64,000 nt of DNA from Orychophragmus violaceus. Its lineage: Eukaryota; Streptophyta; Magnoliopsida; Brassicales; Brassicaceae. The notes under the pieces were generated by a model. It saw only the letters and a program-made list of their open reading frames with translations. It had not been told where the DNA came from and searched no databases. The stretch spans positions 75,683,001 through 75,747,000 of the forward strand of contig CM058232.1 in the NCBI GenBank assembly GCA_030180135.1, written 5' to 3'. The position numbers and the translations under genes were made by a program. The first letter of the stretch is position 1. Each line of letters begins with the position of its first letter. Shown here one piece after another: positions 12,601 to 23,649 of this stretch.

Positions 12601-13746
12601 AGCACCACACTCGTTATCCAGAGCAGAGATGCGATTCAAGCAACGACGCTTTCGGGTTAGAGCATGGAAATATTTGGTGTTTTTATCACCAGATTGGAGC
12701 CATGAGATACGGCTTTTTAACCTCCAATATTCTTCTTCCAGCCTGTACTCAGAATGCAATTGAACCTTAAGATCTGCTATGTAACGAAAATCTGGATTTG
12801 AGGCCTCATAAGCTTGTTGAAGGGTGAGATGAAGATGTTGGATACGCTTTGATGAATTGGTATCGTTTTGAGCTTTCCAGCGGGAAAGTGCGGAGCGACA
12901 TTTTTGTAAACACTGAGCAAAATGGGAGGGAGGTAGAGAATCACAAGTAGACGACCAAGTTTGAGAGATTAATCGGTGAATGTCCTGTAAATGGTTACAT
13001 CTGTTGTCATAACGGAAGAGTTTAGATCCTTTCCATCGAGCATGATCAGTTTGTATGAGCAAGGGTCTATGGTCAGACCCGATCCAGTGTAGTAATTGAG
13101 CACGGGCTGCGGGGAAAAGGTCTGACCAGTCAGCAGTGGCTAGGGCCCGATCTAGCTTGGACCGTACTACTCCGTGACGTCTATTACCCATCCAAGAGAA
13201 ACGCCCTCCAGAAGTTGATAGCTCATGTAAACCCGAGACAGAGAGGAATCGGCGAAATCGAGCATAATACCATTCAGGATGGGAACAACCACCTAATTGC
13301 TCAGAAGGATCCTGGATATCGTTAAGATCACCTAACAACAGGCGTGGACAACCATTGTATAGACCTTCCTGCGTTTGACGGATCAAATGATCCCATTGTG
13401 ATTGACGCAAAGACCGGTTGGGATTACCATACACATATGTAACATAGAAAGTTTTATTATTTTCAGTTACAAGAAGATCAGTACAGTGCAAGCTAGGAAC
13501 AGAAACAAAAGTACACTGTATCTGTCTACGCCAAAAAATCGCTAAACCTCCCGCATGACCAGTAGGAGACAGAACAAAATGATGGTCAAAAGAGAGGGAG
13601 GTACTTAGAGAAGAGGCTACATGATCCGGTTGATGAGTTTCTACAATGAAAAGGATATCAATATGATATTTACTAATGATATCCTTTAAGTAGGGAATTG
13701 TCAGAGAGCTCCCCAATCCCTGACAATTCCAATGGAGTATCCTCAT
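9657..13746 (-). pseudogene. LINE ORF2: endonuclease, reverse transcriptase, RNase H (one frameshift)
   Basis: The N-terminus is an exonuclease-endonuclease-phosphatase domain (start MRILHWNCQGLG; GDLND; late GSDHRPL), which nicks the target. The reverse transcriptase follows: ALKLDISKAFDKVEW, QRGLRQG, then FADDSLLF with the catalytic Asp pair in the second frame. A cysteine/histidine zf-RVT-like region and a C-terminal RNase H domain (FVDASW, EAEALAL, CGDNAS) complete it. Total length is about 1360 codons, typical for plant L1. The frame breaks only at a run of six C (11825-11830): one base too many shifts translation just before the conserved Asp-Pro-Leu-Ser motif, leaving frames 11731-13746 and 9657-11876. 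The defect could be a real inactivating mutation or a homopolymer sequencing error. Confidence 0.92.
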
Positions 13747-15074
13747 GGATGAGGAGGTGGCTTGGAGGGCGCCACCGAACCCTGTTCCGGAGAATTAAAG
13801 AAACCTGTGATCTTTTGCCGGTGGGAAGTGGATGCTTCAGTCTCCTCTGCAGTGTGTTCTTTACGCTTGAGACCAGTGATAGGCGGCTTAACAGAGGAGG
13901 ATCCAACTTCACGTATGATTGGAGGAAGGGCATGGACTGCTTCCTGATGAGTTGCAGGTCTGGGAGACAGAAGCTCAGTTGCAGGACGAGTAACAGGCTG
14001 CTGAGCAGAGGTACCAGCCGCACGAGTAGTAGGAGGGAGAGCAGTAGCTGTGCCCTGATGAGTTGTAGGCATGAGAGCCAGAAACTCTGATTCAGTGAGA
14101 GTGAGGTTACCTGAAAAATCAGATAAGTTATGGCCGTTGGTGAGGTTATCATCCATTCCATTATCATCATTCGGATTGACTGGAGGGACATCAAGACCGG
14201 CAGGAGATAAAGGATGCACAGGTTCTTCTTGAGCCATGGGAATATCTTGTTGCACTGCAGGGACTTCAGGGGGAACTGGCTGATAGTCACAAGACTCCAT
14301 GGCGTGAGTAAGACTTCCACAGGTAGAACAAAACTTTCGAAGTTTTTCATAAGTAAAGCGGAGAAGGATAGGGTCTGCATATGGAGTGAAACTCACATGA
14401 CGCACAAAGGTAAGTCGTTGATAAGCATTCATAATCAGTCGTATCCAAACTTCTCCGGGTTGATAGCGAGTTGGCTGCTGGATATAAACTTCTTCCACAT
14501 ACCCAAGAGGGTCACCTATGTCGCGAATGGTTCTCTCTTCACGGGAATCGTCCGGAATGAAATCGATTTTGACCCAGAATGCGATCAATTGAAGATAATT
14601 AGGGTTAGCACGACGAGTCCACCGATCGAGTACCACCATCCAATTGCGATACGCCCAGGGTTCATTATCCAGGACAGTAAGCAATTGATGCTCATGACGA
14701 AAGAAGAATTGTACCGTGTTATCATCATTGATTCTACTCGTGATTCGACCTTCTAAACCCCACGCCCTTGGCATCACGGCTTGAATTCCGGCTGGATATT
14801 GATGATTTGGGTTAAGCCCTGCCACGACCAGACTGAGGCGATGCTGTGCTTCCCGGGAGCGAGTAGCTTCGCCGGAGAGCTGAAGTGGAGCATGATCGAA
14901 GCCCAGGTTAAGGTTTTGGAGAGCAAGCCACAGTTCCCTATCCATCGTGATTAGAACTCTGCGCATATCCAGATAGGGAAGAGGATTTACCGAAGGTGAA
15001 ATAAAGGGAGTCACCGCCTGAGAAGACGGTGAATCAGCTACCGGAAAAGACACGGAAATCTCCAGAGGCGACAC
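13743..15074 (-). CDS. LINE ORF1: DUF4283 / zinc-knuckle RNA-binding protein
   Basis: A 443-codon frame. Residues about 40-200 resemble DUF4283, the gag-like domain of plant LINE ORF1 proteins (DNEPWAYRNWMVVLDRW is characteristic). A single zinc knuckle, CSTCGSLTHAMESC (CX2CX4HX4C), follows near residue 250. The C-terminal third is rich in Pro, Thr and Ser and looks disordered. In L1-type elements this protein coats the element RNA to form the RNP used for target-primed reverse transcription. The stop TGA overlaps the ORF2 start as ATGA, suggesting termination-reinitiation translation. The frame is open throughout. The first in-frame ATG lies about 55 bp inside the 5' end, a plausible short leader. 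Confidence 0.88.
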   Translation of the reverse strand: MSPLEISVSFPVADSPSSQAVTPFISPSVNPLPYLDMRRVLITMDRELWLALQNLNLGFDHAPLQLSGEATRSREAQHRLSLVVAGLNPNHQYPAGIQAVMPRAWGLEGRITSRINDDNTVQFFFRHEHQLLTVLDNEPWAYRNWMVVLDRWTRRANPNYLQLIAFWVKIDFIPDDSREERTIRDIGDPLGYVEEVYIQQPTRYQPGEVWIRLIMNAYQRLTFVRHVSFTPYADPILLRFTYEKLRKFCSTCGSLTHAMESCDYQPVPPEVPAVQQDIPMAQEEPVHPLSPAGLDVPPVNPNDDNGMDDNLTNGHNLSDFSGNLTLTESEFLALMPTTHQGTATALPPTTRAAGTSAQQPVTRPATELLSPRPATHQEAVHALPPIIREVGSSSVKPPITGLKRKEHTAEETEASTSHRQKITGFFNSPEQGSVAPSKPPPHP

Positions 15075-15145
15075 GTAGAGAGAGAGCTTCAGAAAGAAAA
15101 TTCCCCCTTAGTATTTAATATGTTTAGATAATCTTGAGAATCTAA

Positions 15146-15695
15146 GAGCACAACCATCGGCAGTTTCTAAAGGAGAAATCCTTAACAAATATTATTAATT
15201 TATTGTGGGTCTCACGTGGGGCCCACAATTTTTTTAACAAACCGCTTCTTAGAGCACAACCATCGGCAGTTTATAAAGGAGAAATCCTTAACAAATATTA
15301 TTAATTTATTGTGGGTCCCACGTGGGGCCCACAATTTTTTTAACAAACCGCTTCTTAAAATCCTAATTTAAGGACCGCTTCTTGCACTGTGCGTGACACT
15401 TGTCAGCGTCTGATTCGTCACCTTTTTTTTTAATTTTTTTATTTTTTTTGCACCTGTAAAAAAAAAAAAATAATAATAAAATAAACTTTTTAAGATACCC
15501 ATATGGGTAACGGCGTTGTTCATGCTCTTAAAATCCTAATCTAAGGACCGCTTCTTGCACTGTGCATGACACTTGTCAGCGTCTGATTCGTCACCTTTTT
15601 TTTTAATTTTTTTTTTTTTTGCATCTGTAAAAAAAAAAAAAATTAATAAAATAAACTTTTTAAGATATCCATATGGAAATCTATTGGAGATGCTC
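15146..15695. mobile_element. Outer MITE copy (Harbinger-like, TTA/TAA target)
   Basis: Short terminal inverted repeats GAGCACAACCATCGG... and ...CTATTGGAGATGCTC are flanked by TAA at 15143-15145 and 15696-15698. The interior has GTGGGGCCCACAAT, GGACCGCTTCTTGCACTG and T/A runs. Without the inner insertion it is about 271 bp. It is non-coding and mobilised in trans. The 3-bp target fits PIF/Harbinger. Confidence 0.85.
15252..15527. mobile_element. Inner MITE inserted in its own family member
   Basis: A 276-bp copy with ends GAGCACAACC and GTTCATGCTC, flanked by TTA at 15249-15251 and 15528-15530. The host copy reads ACCGCTTC-TTA on the left and TTA-AAATCCTAATC on the right. The inner copy carries the uninterrupted version ACCGCTTCTTAAAATCCTAA at 15341-15360, which serves as an empty-site control. 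Confidence 0.87.
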
Positions 15696-15698
15696 TAA

Positions 15699-16012
15699 TA
15701 ATCACAACATACAATTTTTGACATTGTGTGATATATTTAAATTTAAGCTTTTAGGAATTAAGCTTTTTATAGTTCTGGGTAAGTAACAACTAATTCTTAC
15801 AAATTATTTCCCATGTTCATGATACTTTTTTTCTTTCTCAAATCTCTTATCTCAGTTACAAAACAATTTAAACAAATATATAGTAACTATTACAATCGAA
15901 ATAATATATTCACATTAATTACAAAAAATGGTATGTCATACAAAATTGTTATTGGTGAGGAAGGGGTTAATTCAAAAATGTGGTCGTCATAATTTATACT
16001 TGGTAATTAAAA
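15699..16012. other. 3' flank of the glyoxal oxidase gene
   Basis: About 310 bp of AT-rich DNA between the MITE and the glyoxal oxidase stop codon. It probably holds that gene's 3' UTR and polyadenylation signals. No separate gene is seen. Confidence 0.5.
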
Positions 16013-17901
16013 TCACACAATCTGAATCCATTCTCCAACGCTTGGGACACCATTATAGACGGCGTAGAGAAGATAATAACCAGGAGGAGCAACGTTTCCA
16101 CTGGGAGGAGCAACCGCCTGAATCTGATGAAAATTGCCATTCTCCTTCTTGACATCAGAAATTCCCAACAAGAGCAACCTCATGTTCATCGATACAGAAT
16201 GTGTCGTAAATGGTGGTGCCAACATTGTAACCATGACATTCTCCTTTGCCACATTCTCTTGTTTAAGCTCGATCTTTACGTTAAACATTTGTCCATACTT
16301 GATCTGTTTTGGTGTGGCTTTGTTCACAATCATTGGTCTCATATTGGCAAGAGCCGGGTCAAGGTAAGGCGGTGAGAATTTCTCGATGCGGACCTCAGTC
16401 GGGTACTCAACGTCGAACCTGTAACCGTCGTTGGTGTTGCTACCACCGATAAGTACTTTACCGTCAGGAAGAGCGATTGCGATGGAATGGTACATGCGTG
16501 GGATAGTGGTAGCAGCGAGCTCTTTGAAACGTTTCCCTAATGGTTTGTTTGGCATGTACAAGATTGGTGAAAAGATTGGATCTTTGGCTAAGCCCCAACC
16601 AGAGGTTCCATGCTTTGCGCCATTAACGATGAGAATTTCTCCATTGGGAAGTATCACAGTGTCGCTCATCACACGTGGCATTGGCATCTCCTCTGTTTTC
16701 CATACAGGCTTATCACTGTTGATGCTCATCCTTGCGCAATCCTTCAAGGCCGGATCGAAAATCTTCTTCTTATCAGCTCGGAAGTATCCATCTTGTCTGG
16801 CGCCGCCACATATAAGGACGTCAGCAGGGATGACAGCAGGATTTTGGACGTAGAGGCGGATGGGGAGAAGAGCCGAGGAGGCGGAACCAGGGTAGTTACG
16901 AGCACCACCGGGGAGTTGAGGAAATTCTTTGATGACTTTATTTGTTTTTGGGCTGAGAAGGATGGAACGGTTGTTGGCGAAAATGAAAAGGTTACCATCT
17001 GTGTTGAGCCAAACAAAAGGGTATAAATTGTTTTCCTCTGGATCATGTGTTTGTCTAAGAAGATGGGAGTCATAGAGTTTCTTGTTGTCCATTCCTTCTG
17101 GAAGGATATACTCGTAGTTGAGAGCGTCTCGGCCTCCAACAACGATGAAAGTGCCATCAGGGAGAGTGGCTTGTGTTGAGTACCATCTCCTAGCAGCCAA
17201 TGCCTTGGGATACTCCACCCAACCGCAGTTTTCACAGGTGGCAAGGTATCTCGCCGTGTTTGCTCCTCCTTGGAATCCTCCAGTGCTTACCAAAGTCCCG
17301 TTTACAGTTAAACCTCCTGACGAACACCATGTGTCCGTTGTAAGCTGCCATATTTTCCATTAACTCCATCAAATCAACCATGACAAGAGCCGTACTTGTA
17401 ATGACAATAACAATAAATAGTAACTACTGTTTTTATTACCGCGAGAGGCCTGATGTTTCCGGTTTCGATGTCGACGAGGACAGAGTGAGCCCAACAATCA
17501 GCTTTATTATTCTTTTGGTCATAAACGTGACAAGGTACGTTTGGAGGCAGCTTGATCTTCGAAATTCTCCAAATTGTTGCGTCGTAAAACTGTACTTTGT
17601 TTATCAATGGCATAAGAATAGCGTGCATGGCGGATACGCCAGAGTTCTTTAGGAACAACTCCCATTTTCCAGGCCAGTTCATCTCAACACCTTCGGCCAT
17701 GGCGCCACCACCTTTACCATTACGTTTTCCTGCTTCCGGTGGTTTCAGCTCGGCGGCTTCGCGTCTGTTCCCAGTCTCCGTGCCATCCGATGAACCAAGA
17801 TCAGCTGAACAACCTTTTACCTCCGAGAAAGATGGTTGAGAAAAGACTGCCAACAAAACAATGACAGATACTATCCATAGGAGTCTTCTTGAGGCTCTCA
17901 T
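16013..17901 (-). CDS. GLOX1: Glyoxal oxidase / copper radical aldehyde oxidase, GLOX1-like
   Basis: Two exons, 17901-17440 and 17344-16013, with a 95-bp GT...AG intron, give 597 residues. The protein starts with a hydrophobic signal peptide (about residues 1-26), so it is probably secreted to the wall. A glyoxal-oxidase N-terminal beta-propeller and a C-terminal DUF1929 domain follow. The copper-radical site is complete by motif: Cys161 in DTWCSSGG, a likely cross-linked Tyr231 in NYEY, Tyr439-His440 in PRMYHS and His536 in TTHSVSM. The family oxidises aldehydes such as methylglyoxal to acids and releases H2O2. Adjacency to CAMTA4 points to the Arabidopsis GLOX1 locus (recalled as At1g67290), described as an anther gene under MYB80. 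Orthology rests on synteny and memory. The frame shows no defect. Confidence 0.9.
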
Positions 17902-18468
17902 CTTTATATTTTATTTTACTTTATTTCCTCCGTTTTTTTGTTTTTTGTTTTTTGTTTGGATTGAAAAATAAGAAATACTGTCTTAAAGTTTAATTTGTTA
18001 ATGATTGCTTCTGGAGAATAAGTTAGAATATCCAGGAATTTATAAGTTTATGTTTGTTTATTTTTATCCATTCTTTTTTTTTTTTGAATGAGTGGTTAGC
18101 AAATTATTTCCACGACTCGGTATTTTTTTTTTTGTATGGAGGTTGTGTAAACATTAAAATTAGAGTTGAAAATTTGATTCATTATCGACGACTAGCTTTG
18201 AGAATTTGAGTTATTATTAGCAGGATCCATCCCATTAGATCTGCCAAAGGTGGATGCAGCAACATAGTTTAAATGCCAGGCGGATGTTGTTTAATATATA
18301 TATATATATACTTCAGATATGTGATGCGGATCAACATAGCGGGTTGGCACATACTTGTTTTCTTCTTCATTGCAACTCTACAAAACTACTTCACTCATGA
18401 AACTTTATAAACATTTACAGACTATTACCTTATTATTATAAATCCACAGTTTTTGTTCTTGTTGGCTC
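17902..18468. other. Short intergenic region: GLOX promoter and CAMTA4 3' flank
   Basis: 567 bp separate two co-directional minus-strand genes. It contains T-rich runs (17933-17958) and a (TA)n tract near 18294-18310. No third gene fits. It must hold the GLOX promoter and the CAMTA4 3' UTR, but I could not assign a TATA box or poly(A) signal with confidence. Confidence 0.6.
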
Positions 18469-21400
18469 TCATAGCAGCGAAAACAAATTGTCGTATCCCA
18501 TATCAGCTATGTCGAACAACGCATCATCATCAACACCATCTGTTCCTAATGTCTCTGTTTTCCCAAGCTCAGCCTTCAAAATAAAAATGATTCATTCAAG
18601 AAACGCATTCATCATTTCCATACTTATATACTTACCACTTTTATCCTCCTAACCTTTTTCTGACAATATCTCATGAGCACGCGGTGGTATTGCTGGCGAG
18701 CCTCTGGAGAATTAGTCATCGACAGAACACGAGAGAAAGCCTCGTTCACTGCCCCGTCTACTTTCTGCTTACGAAACACTTTGAGAATGTCTTCATCTTC
18801 ACTGTCCTCTCTGGTTTCCACGTCTTGCCTGAACCCTTTTAGGCCAACACCTTTTCTTCTCCACCTCAGTACAACCCTATCTAGAACTCCTACTGCCCAG
18901 CAGATTACCTTGTATTGCTTCCTTATTTGGTAACCTCGAACATGAGCCTGCCAGAAATACAATGAGAAACAACAGCTATGAATGATCACAGTAAAGCTGT
19001 TAAGAATAATACCTGTATCTTCACAACTTTCTGGCGCTTCCACAGAAACTCTTTTCGACCTTTAAAGCCACGGTACTTCTTCTGGATAGATAAAGCTGCT
19101 GTATTGTAGTTCCGTACATTTCCAAACGGCAGCTTCGACATGGCTGCAATCCCTTCCTTATCTGCATAGATCCCGTACTCTTGATAACGAGCAGCCATAG
19201 CTGCTTCTCTCTGTTGTCGCTTTCTGAATGAATGTTCACGAAATGCTGCCTGGATTTTCGCAGCTGCTTGAGCTGCGTTTCTCAATGCAGTCTGTGAATG
19301 TGGATCATCAATACCGGGAGGGCTTCGTCCTGAGATGGAATTCACGGTCATCTCTGCTTGCACTTGAGCAAAGTGTAGTGAATTTTCTGTTTGCTCAAGT
19401 GTGAGCGACGAGAGATGGTTTGTTAACGCCATCTCGGATAAATAACCCGCCAGACCCTTGTGTCCATTAGAGGCAGCTATCGAAGCTGCGGTTCTACCAG
19501 CCGGGTCTTGCGCATTGGGATCAGTCACTGCTCCAGCTGATGCCCCTGAAGCTATAAGGGCAGCCACCATTTTTTCACTGCCACAACAGTATCGGTTATT
19601 AGTAACAGTAGAAGCTATTGGCTAAAACAATCTTTCACTCTATTCAAATAAGAAAAGTTGGTCTACTGCTCACCTCCCAAATCGCGCAGCCCAATGAAGA
19701 GCGCTCCATCCATTAATATCACGAAAATCAACACTGACTCCAAGACCAAGAACTGGATGGAGTGCCCACTCGAAGCCAAGGCCTGCAACCATATGAATAA
19801 TGCCTTGTTCTTGCTTTGACAAAGGACAAGATGTTTCATCTTCATCTTGGGATCTCGAAGACAGCCATGCATCCAGCTTATCTTTAAGCAGTTCTTGTAG
19901 AAGCCAATCAACTGTACTTGATGATGTTGCAGTGCCATCTAGAATTGTGTCAATGATATGGCTCCATTCATCATCATCAGCTTTCAGTTTCTTCAACTTA
20001 TCAATACCCGGTTCTAGATTACTTTTTCTATCCGATAAAAGTGTTTGCACAAGCCTTACAAGAAATAAAAGCTCATCTCGGCTGCACCTAGGGCAAGATG
20101 TGTCAGGCTTATCACGATACTCGAATTCCATTATTTGACTACAAGAGAGTCCATCTCCAGAAGTAATGCATAAGTTGACTTTTCCAGGGCCACATGGAGG
20201 GGCTTTGCACCGAATAACACCTTCCTTAATGATCTCAAAAGGAACTTGAGCACTTCCAAACATGCAAGACCATGTTGATTCGGTTGGATCACAGAGAAAT
20301 GATCCAATGATTATCACCTGCATTGTCAAATGAAAATCCAATTAATCACCAACCAGGCAAGAAAATAACATCATTTTCTCTATATCAATTACAAAAGTAG
20401 ATTTATGCACTCCCACATAGATCAGAATCTCAACTAAATATTAAAAGATTTGTGACCTTTGTAGTTTCATTCGCGTAACCCCACTCTGGTGATACGTCCT
20501 GGATCGTAAACTTTTGCTTATGTGCAACCGTCGGTCTCATTTCTTGCTCGAGAGGCTGCCCAATTATCCCTTCAACATCCATCACTCTACTGTACTCGGC
20601 ATTATTCTCTGGAGCTGCCATCTCAGGATAACAAGCAGGATGTTCGAAAGAACCAGGCAACAACAATGTACCTAATATTTAAAACAAGGCATGAAGTCGA
20701 ACAGTATTCTTTAGCAAAGCAGATGCCATACCTTGGTCAGCCTGGTTGATGTAACTCCAGTTAGAATCTTCCTGCATTCCAGGTAGCAATCTTTTCGCCG
20801 AACTTGGTGTGCTTCCCTGTTTTCAACAAAGCAGTAGATAAATTCCTAGATTATATAAACATTTTACTTATTAATTCGAAAAATCTACTCTGCATTCCTA
20901 GTGTCTCTTTTCTTCTGAAAATTAATTAACAGATACAAGATGGTCTTCCTTGCTTGATCCCACATTTTATTTAATTATACGAGAGAATTACCTCAGAGTT
21001 ATGAGCTATAGCAGCCTGACATGCCTCCAGCACAACTTTCCAGGATTCAGACTGTTGATCGCCACTCCCTCCAATACCAACTGAAAGAAAAATCCAATAC
21101 CATTAACATTATCCAATACCGGTATCGATAATATCATACAGAGACAAACAAGGAAGAAAGCATGACAAGACTACAAGGACATGCTGAAGTTATACAGTCT
21201 GCTACAGTGAGGAAATGGAATGGAAAAAGAAACTGAGTATCGAAAAACCAATGCTTTATAAATTTGGCGTACCTGAATCATTCTTTAAGGGCATGAGATT
21301 GTTAGAATGATATTCGGCTCCAATTTGCCCTCCGTAACATCTCTCTAGTCTGTTATTCTCTGGTCTCTGATGTCCAGCAAGTTGATTAATGTCCTTAGTA

Positions 21401-22727
21401 CACTCTAAAGATAGGAGACTATCCAAACTTTCATTTTGACTGTAGAGTGGAGCATTATATTGGGCTCCAACATACCCTCCATAACATCTTTCTAGTTTGC
21501 TATTCTCTGGTCTCTGATATAAAGCTGCTGGTTGATCAAGGTGATCGATGTCCTTACTAAACTCTAGAAATTGAAGACTATCCAAACTTTCGTTTTGAAC
21601 GTAGAGTGGATCTACAATATCATCACCGAGACTCAGTTGTTCCTCAAGCCTCTTTATAGCCTGCCTATTTTCAAACTCATGAGAACTTCCACTGCCCACC
21701 GGGGTCTCAACTCCGTTACTATTAAAGACAACTTCAGAGTTAACCTCTGCAATTCCCAGCGAAGTAGATGAATGCTGCTGATGTATGTCAGTAGAACTAC
21801 CAATGTTGTGATTGTAGCCTGCATTCTGAGTCCCAATGGAGTTTGGACTTGAAAAGAGAGTCGAAGCATTTTGTGAAAACTGCAAAACAGTTCCACTAGT
21901 TTGTCTTGCCTGAAAAGTTAACGTCATACAATGAAACCAGAAAGTTGTGCTAATGGTATAACAAATGTAGCTTATAGGAGAAAGTCACCTCTTTTCCATC
22001 ACTTACATCCCTGTAATGAACAAGGACAATATGGTCGTATCCCCTGATATAAAGAGCAATTAACATTTTATTTTTGAGCAAATTAGGAAGTATAGAATAT
22101 AGACACAAAAGTATGAGTGCATCACTCACGGATCAAGCATCCAGTAGATACGTCTCTGAAAAGTAGGGTCATGCTCTCCATGCGCATAATAACAATTCAA
22201 AGCCTCGACGTTACCCACCTGTTCACAAACACACATCTAAAGTTGCAAATCTTGGATACATGTACAATTCAGAACCATCAAGGGAGCAACGATTTGAAGT
22301 TAACTATCCCTAAAACAACCTTAAGTCGTTCGTGAGCTTCTGCGATAGCTCTACCATCCTTCTTTTTCCGCCATTGATGACCATCTTTACGGAAGAATTT
22401 AAGAACCCTTTTATTGAAAAGAAGCAAAGATCCACCTGAGACAGGCATCAAAATCAGTTTCGTTCAACTCAAACCAGTAAAGAAAGCAAAAGTCAAACTT
22501 ACTCGTGGGCTTTTGTGGTGCCTTATGTGTTAACTGATATCTTTCATGATTCTGCAATATGAAGTGCACCTCAGGAGGTTTCAACCAACGTCTAAGAGCT
22601 TCTTGGTACAGAGTATTAATTTCGTATTCTAAAAAACGAAAGGTTTAGCCTTTAGTCATCGAAATACACAATTTTGGAGGGAAATGGAGAAACCCCATTT
22701 TGTGTTCAGAAACTCACCGGACTGCAT
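18469..22727 (-). CDS. CAMTA4: Calmodulin-binding transcription activator, CAMTA4-like
   Basis: Thirteen exons with GT...AG borders: 22727-22718, 22628-22503, 22435-22320, 22218-22130, 22043-21989, 21909-21273, 21080-20992, 20816-20732, 20671-20457, 20317-19674, 19577-19013, 18947-18654, 18573-18469. They sum to 3030 nt, in frame, for 1009 residues. Domains in order: CG-1 DNA-binding domain (about 5-125; LYQEALRRWLKPPEVHFIL), a variable linker with an internal duplication, TIG/IPT fold (about 455-540; VSPEWGYANETTK), ankyrin region (about 675-740; GWSALHWAARFG), three IQ motifs (796-809, 850-866, 873-890), then a basic calmodulin-binding segment (WAVGVLDRVVLRWRRKG). It ends with the family-typical acidic LFDIADMGYDNLFSL. 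CAMTAs bind CGCG boxes and couple Ca2+/calmodulin to stress transcription. The start ATG lies in a 10-nt first coding exon, as I recall for CAMTA4. An alternative exon 12 donor at 18636 would add six residues. Confidence 0.95.
21298..21606 (-). repeat. Tandem duplication inside CAMTA4 exon 6
   Basis: Two adjacent segments, 21606-21448 (53 codons) and 21447-21298 (about 50 codons), encode related peptides. Each begins LY(V/S)QNESLDSL and ends RPEN(S/N)(K/R)LERCYGG followed by an (I/V)GA(E/Q)Y motif. The reading frame is kept. Confidence 0.85.
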
Positions 22728-23640
22728 AGCGATTTGGGGTTTTTTCCGACGAATTGAAGTAGTTGATCAATCAATCTGCGACGCTCTCAACACAAACATG
22801 AGAATCAGTTTGGTCTTCGCTCCTAGGCTGTTCGCAATGATTGATCGGGAAAAGGATCGCAACTAAGAGACAGAGAGGAGTCGGTAAAGAGTGTGAACGA
22901 AGAAGAAGAAGAAGGTGTAAAAAATTTGACTATGGACTGACCAAGATTCTGTGGGAATAGTTGACGAGGCTTCCGACAGATAGCCACGAAGATGGATGGT
23001 ATGCCAGGTAAGGTGATCCTCTGTGGCGACTGGCGATACTCATACTATAGAAAAGAGCTATTGGTTTATAAATAATTGTCCAATTCTCCAACTTAATTAA
23101 TTAATCCATGTCGTTGTCGCAACTAAAATGAGCTGTGGAAGAAAAACTCGTTTTGACTTTAACAAATGTAGAGAGACACTGGAGAGACGACCAAAAAAAA
23201 ATTTAAACTTGCCAGTGAAAAACTCGAGGGTACAATTGTCATTACAATAATTAACATTCTTCTTCTCCTTGATAGTTTATTTTCCTTTTTTTTTTTTGCC
23301 GACGTTATCACTATAATGATATTTGTACGATTCAATTATTTGATTCCGAAACAAGACGTTTGTCCAGAAGAAAAAAAATGAAAAAGAAAATGAGAAAACA
23401 AACAAAGAATATCCGTGAAACGAGGAGAATATTGCATATCCAATGTACCTTTTCCAAAAAATAATAGCAAAATTGTATTTTCAAAAACTTGTAATTTTAT
23501 ATTTTTTTTTATTTTTTTTTTTGTGTTAAAAAATTGTATTGCCCTCATTGTCAAAAATTAACCCTATAGATTGATAACATGTCTCGCACTATGACTTCTA
23601 TAATTTTATAACTCTATAAATTTTATTGCCTTCATTGTCA
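22728..23640 (-). promoter_or_regulatory. CAMTA4 5' UTR and upstream region
   Basis: The first ~200 bp upstream of the ATG holds purine/pyrimidine-rich 5'-UTR-like sequence (an AAGAAGAAGAAGAAG run at 22901-22915 on the plus strand). Further out, to 23640, the DNA is AT-rich with several homopolymer A/T tracts and no convincing ORF. A core promoter must lie here, but no motif stands out. Confidence 0.45.
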
Positions 23641-23649
23641 AAAAAAAAA

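Larger units (their letters stand above)
9614..15128 (-). mobile_element. Nearly intact plant L1-type LINE
   Basis: A 16-bp direct repeat TAATCTTGAGAATCTA at 9598-9613 and 15129-15144 frames the element as its target-site duplication. On the minus strand it runs from a short 5' leader (15128 to 15075) through overlapping ORF1 and ORF2 to an A-rich tail (9629-9614, A7-C-A8). The absence of LTRs, the long variable TSD and the poly(A) end are LINE hallmarks. The only coding defect I find is one extra base in ORF2. The right TSD copy abuts the neighbouring MITE, so the LINE landed beside it. Confidence 0.93.

Noticed and set aside
12268..12770. Plus-strand frames within the LINE
   Set aside because: They are antisense shadows of the ORF2 endonuclease/RT coding sequence.
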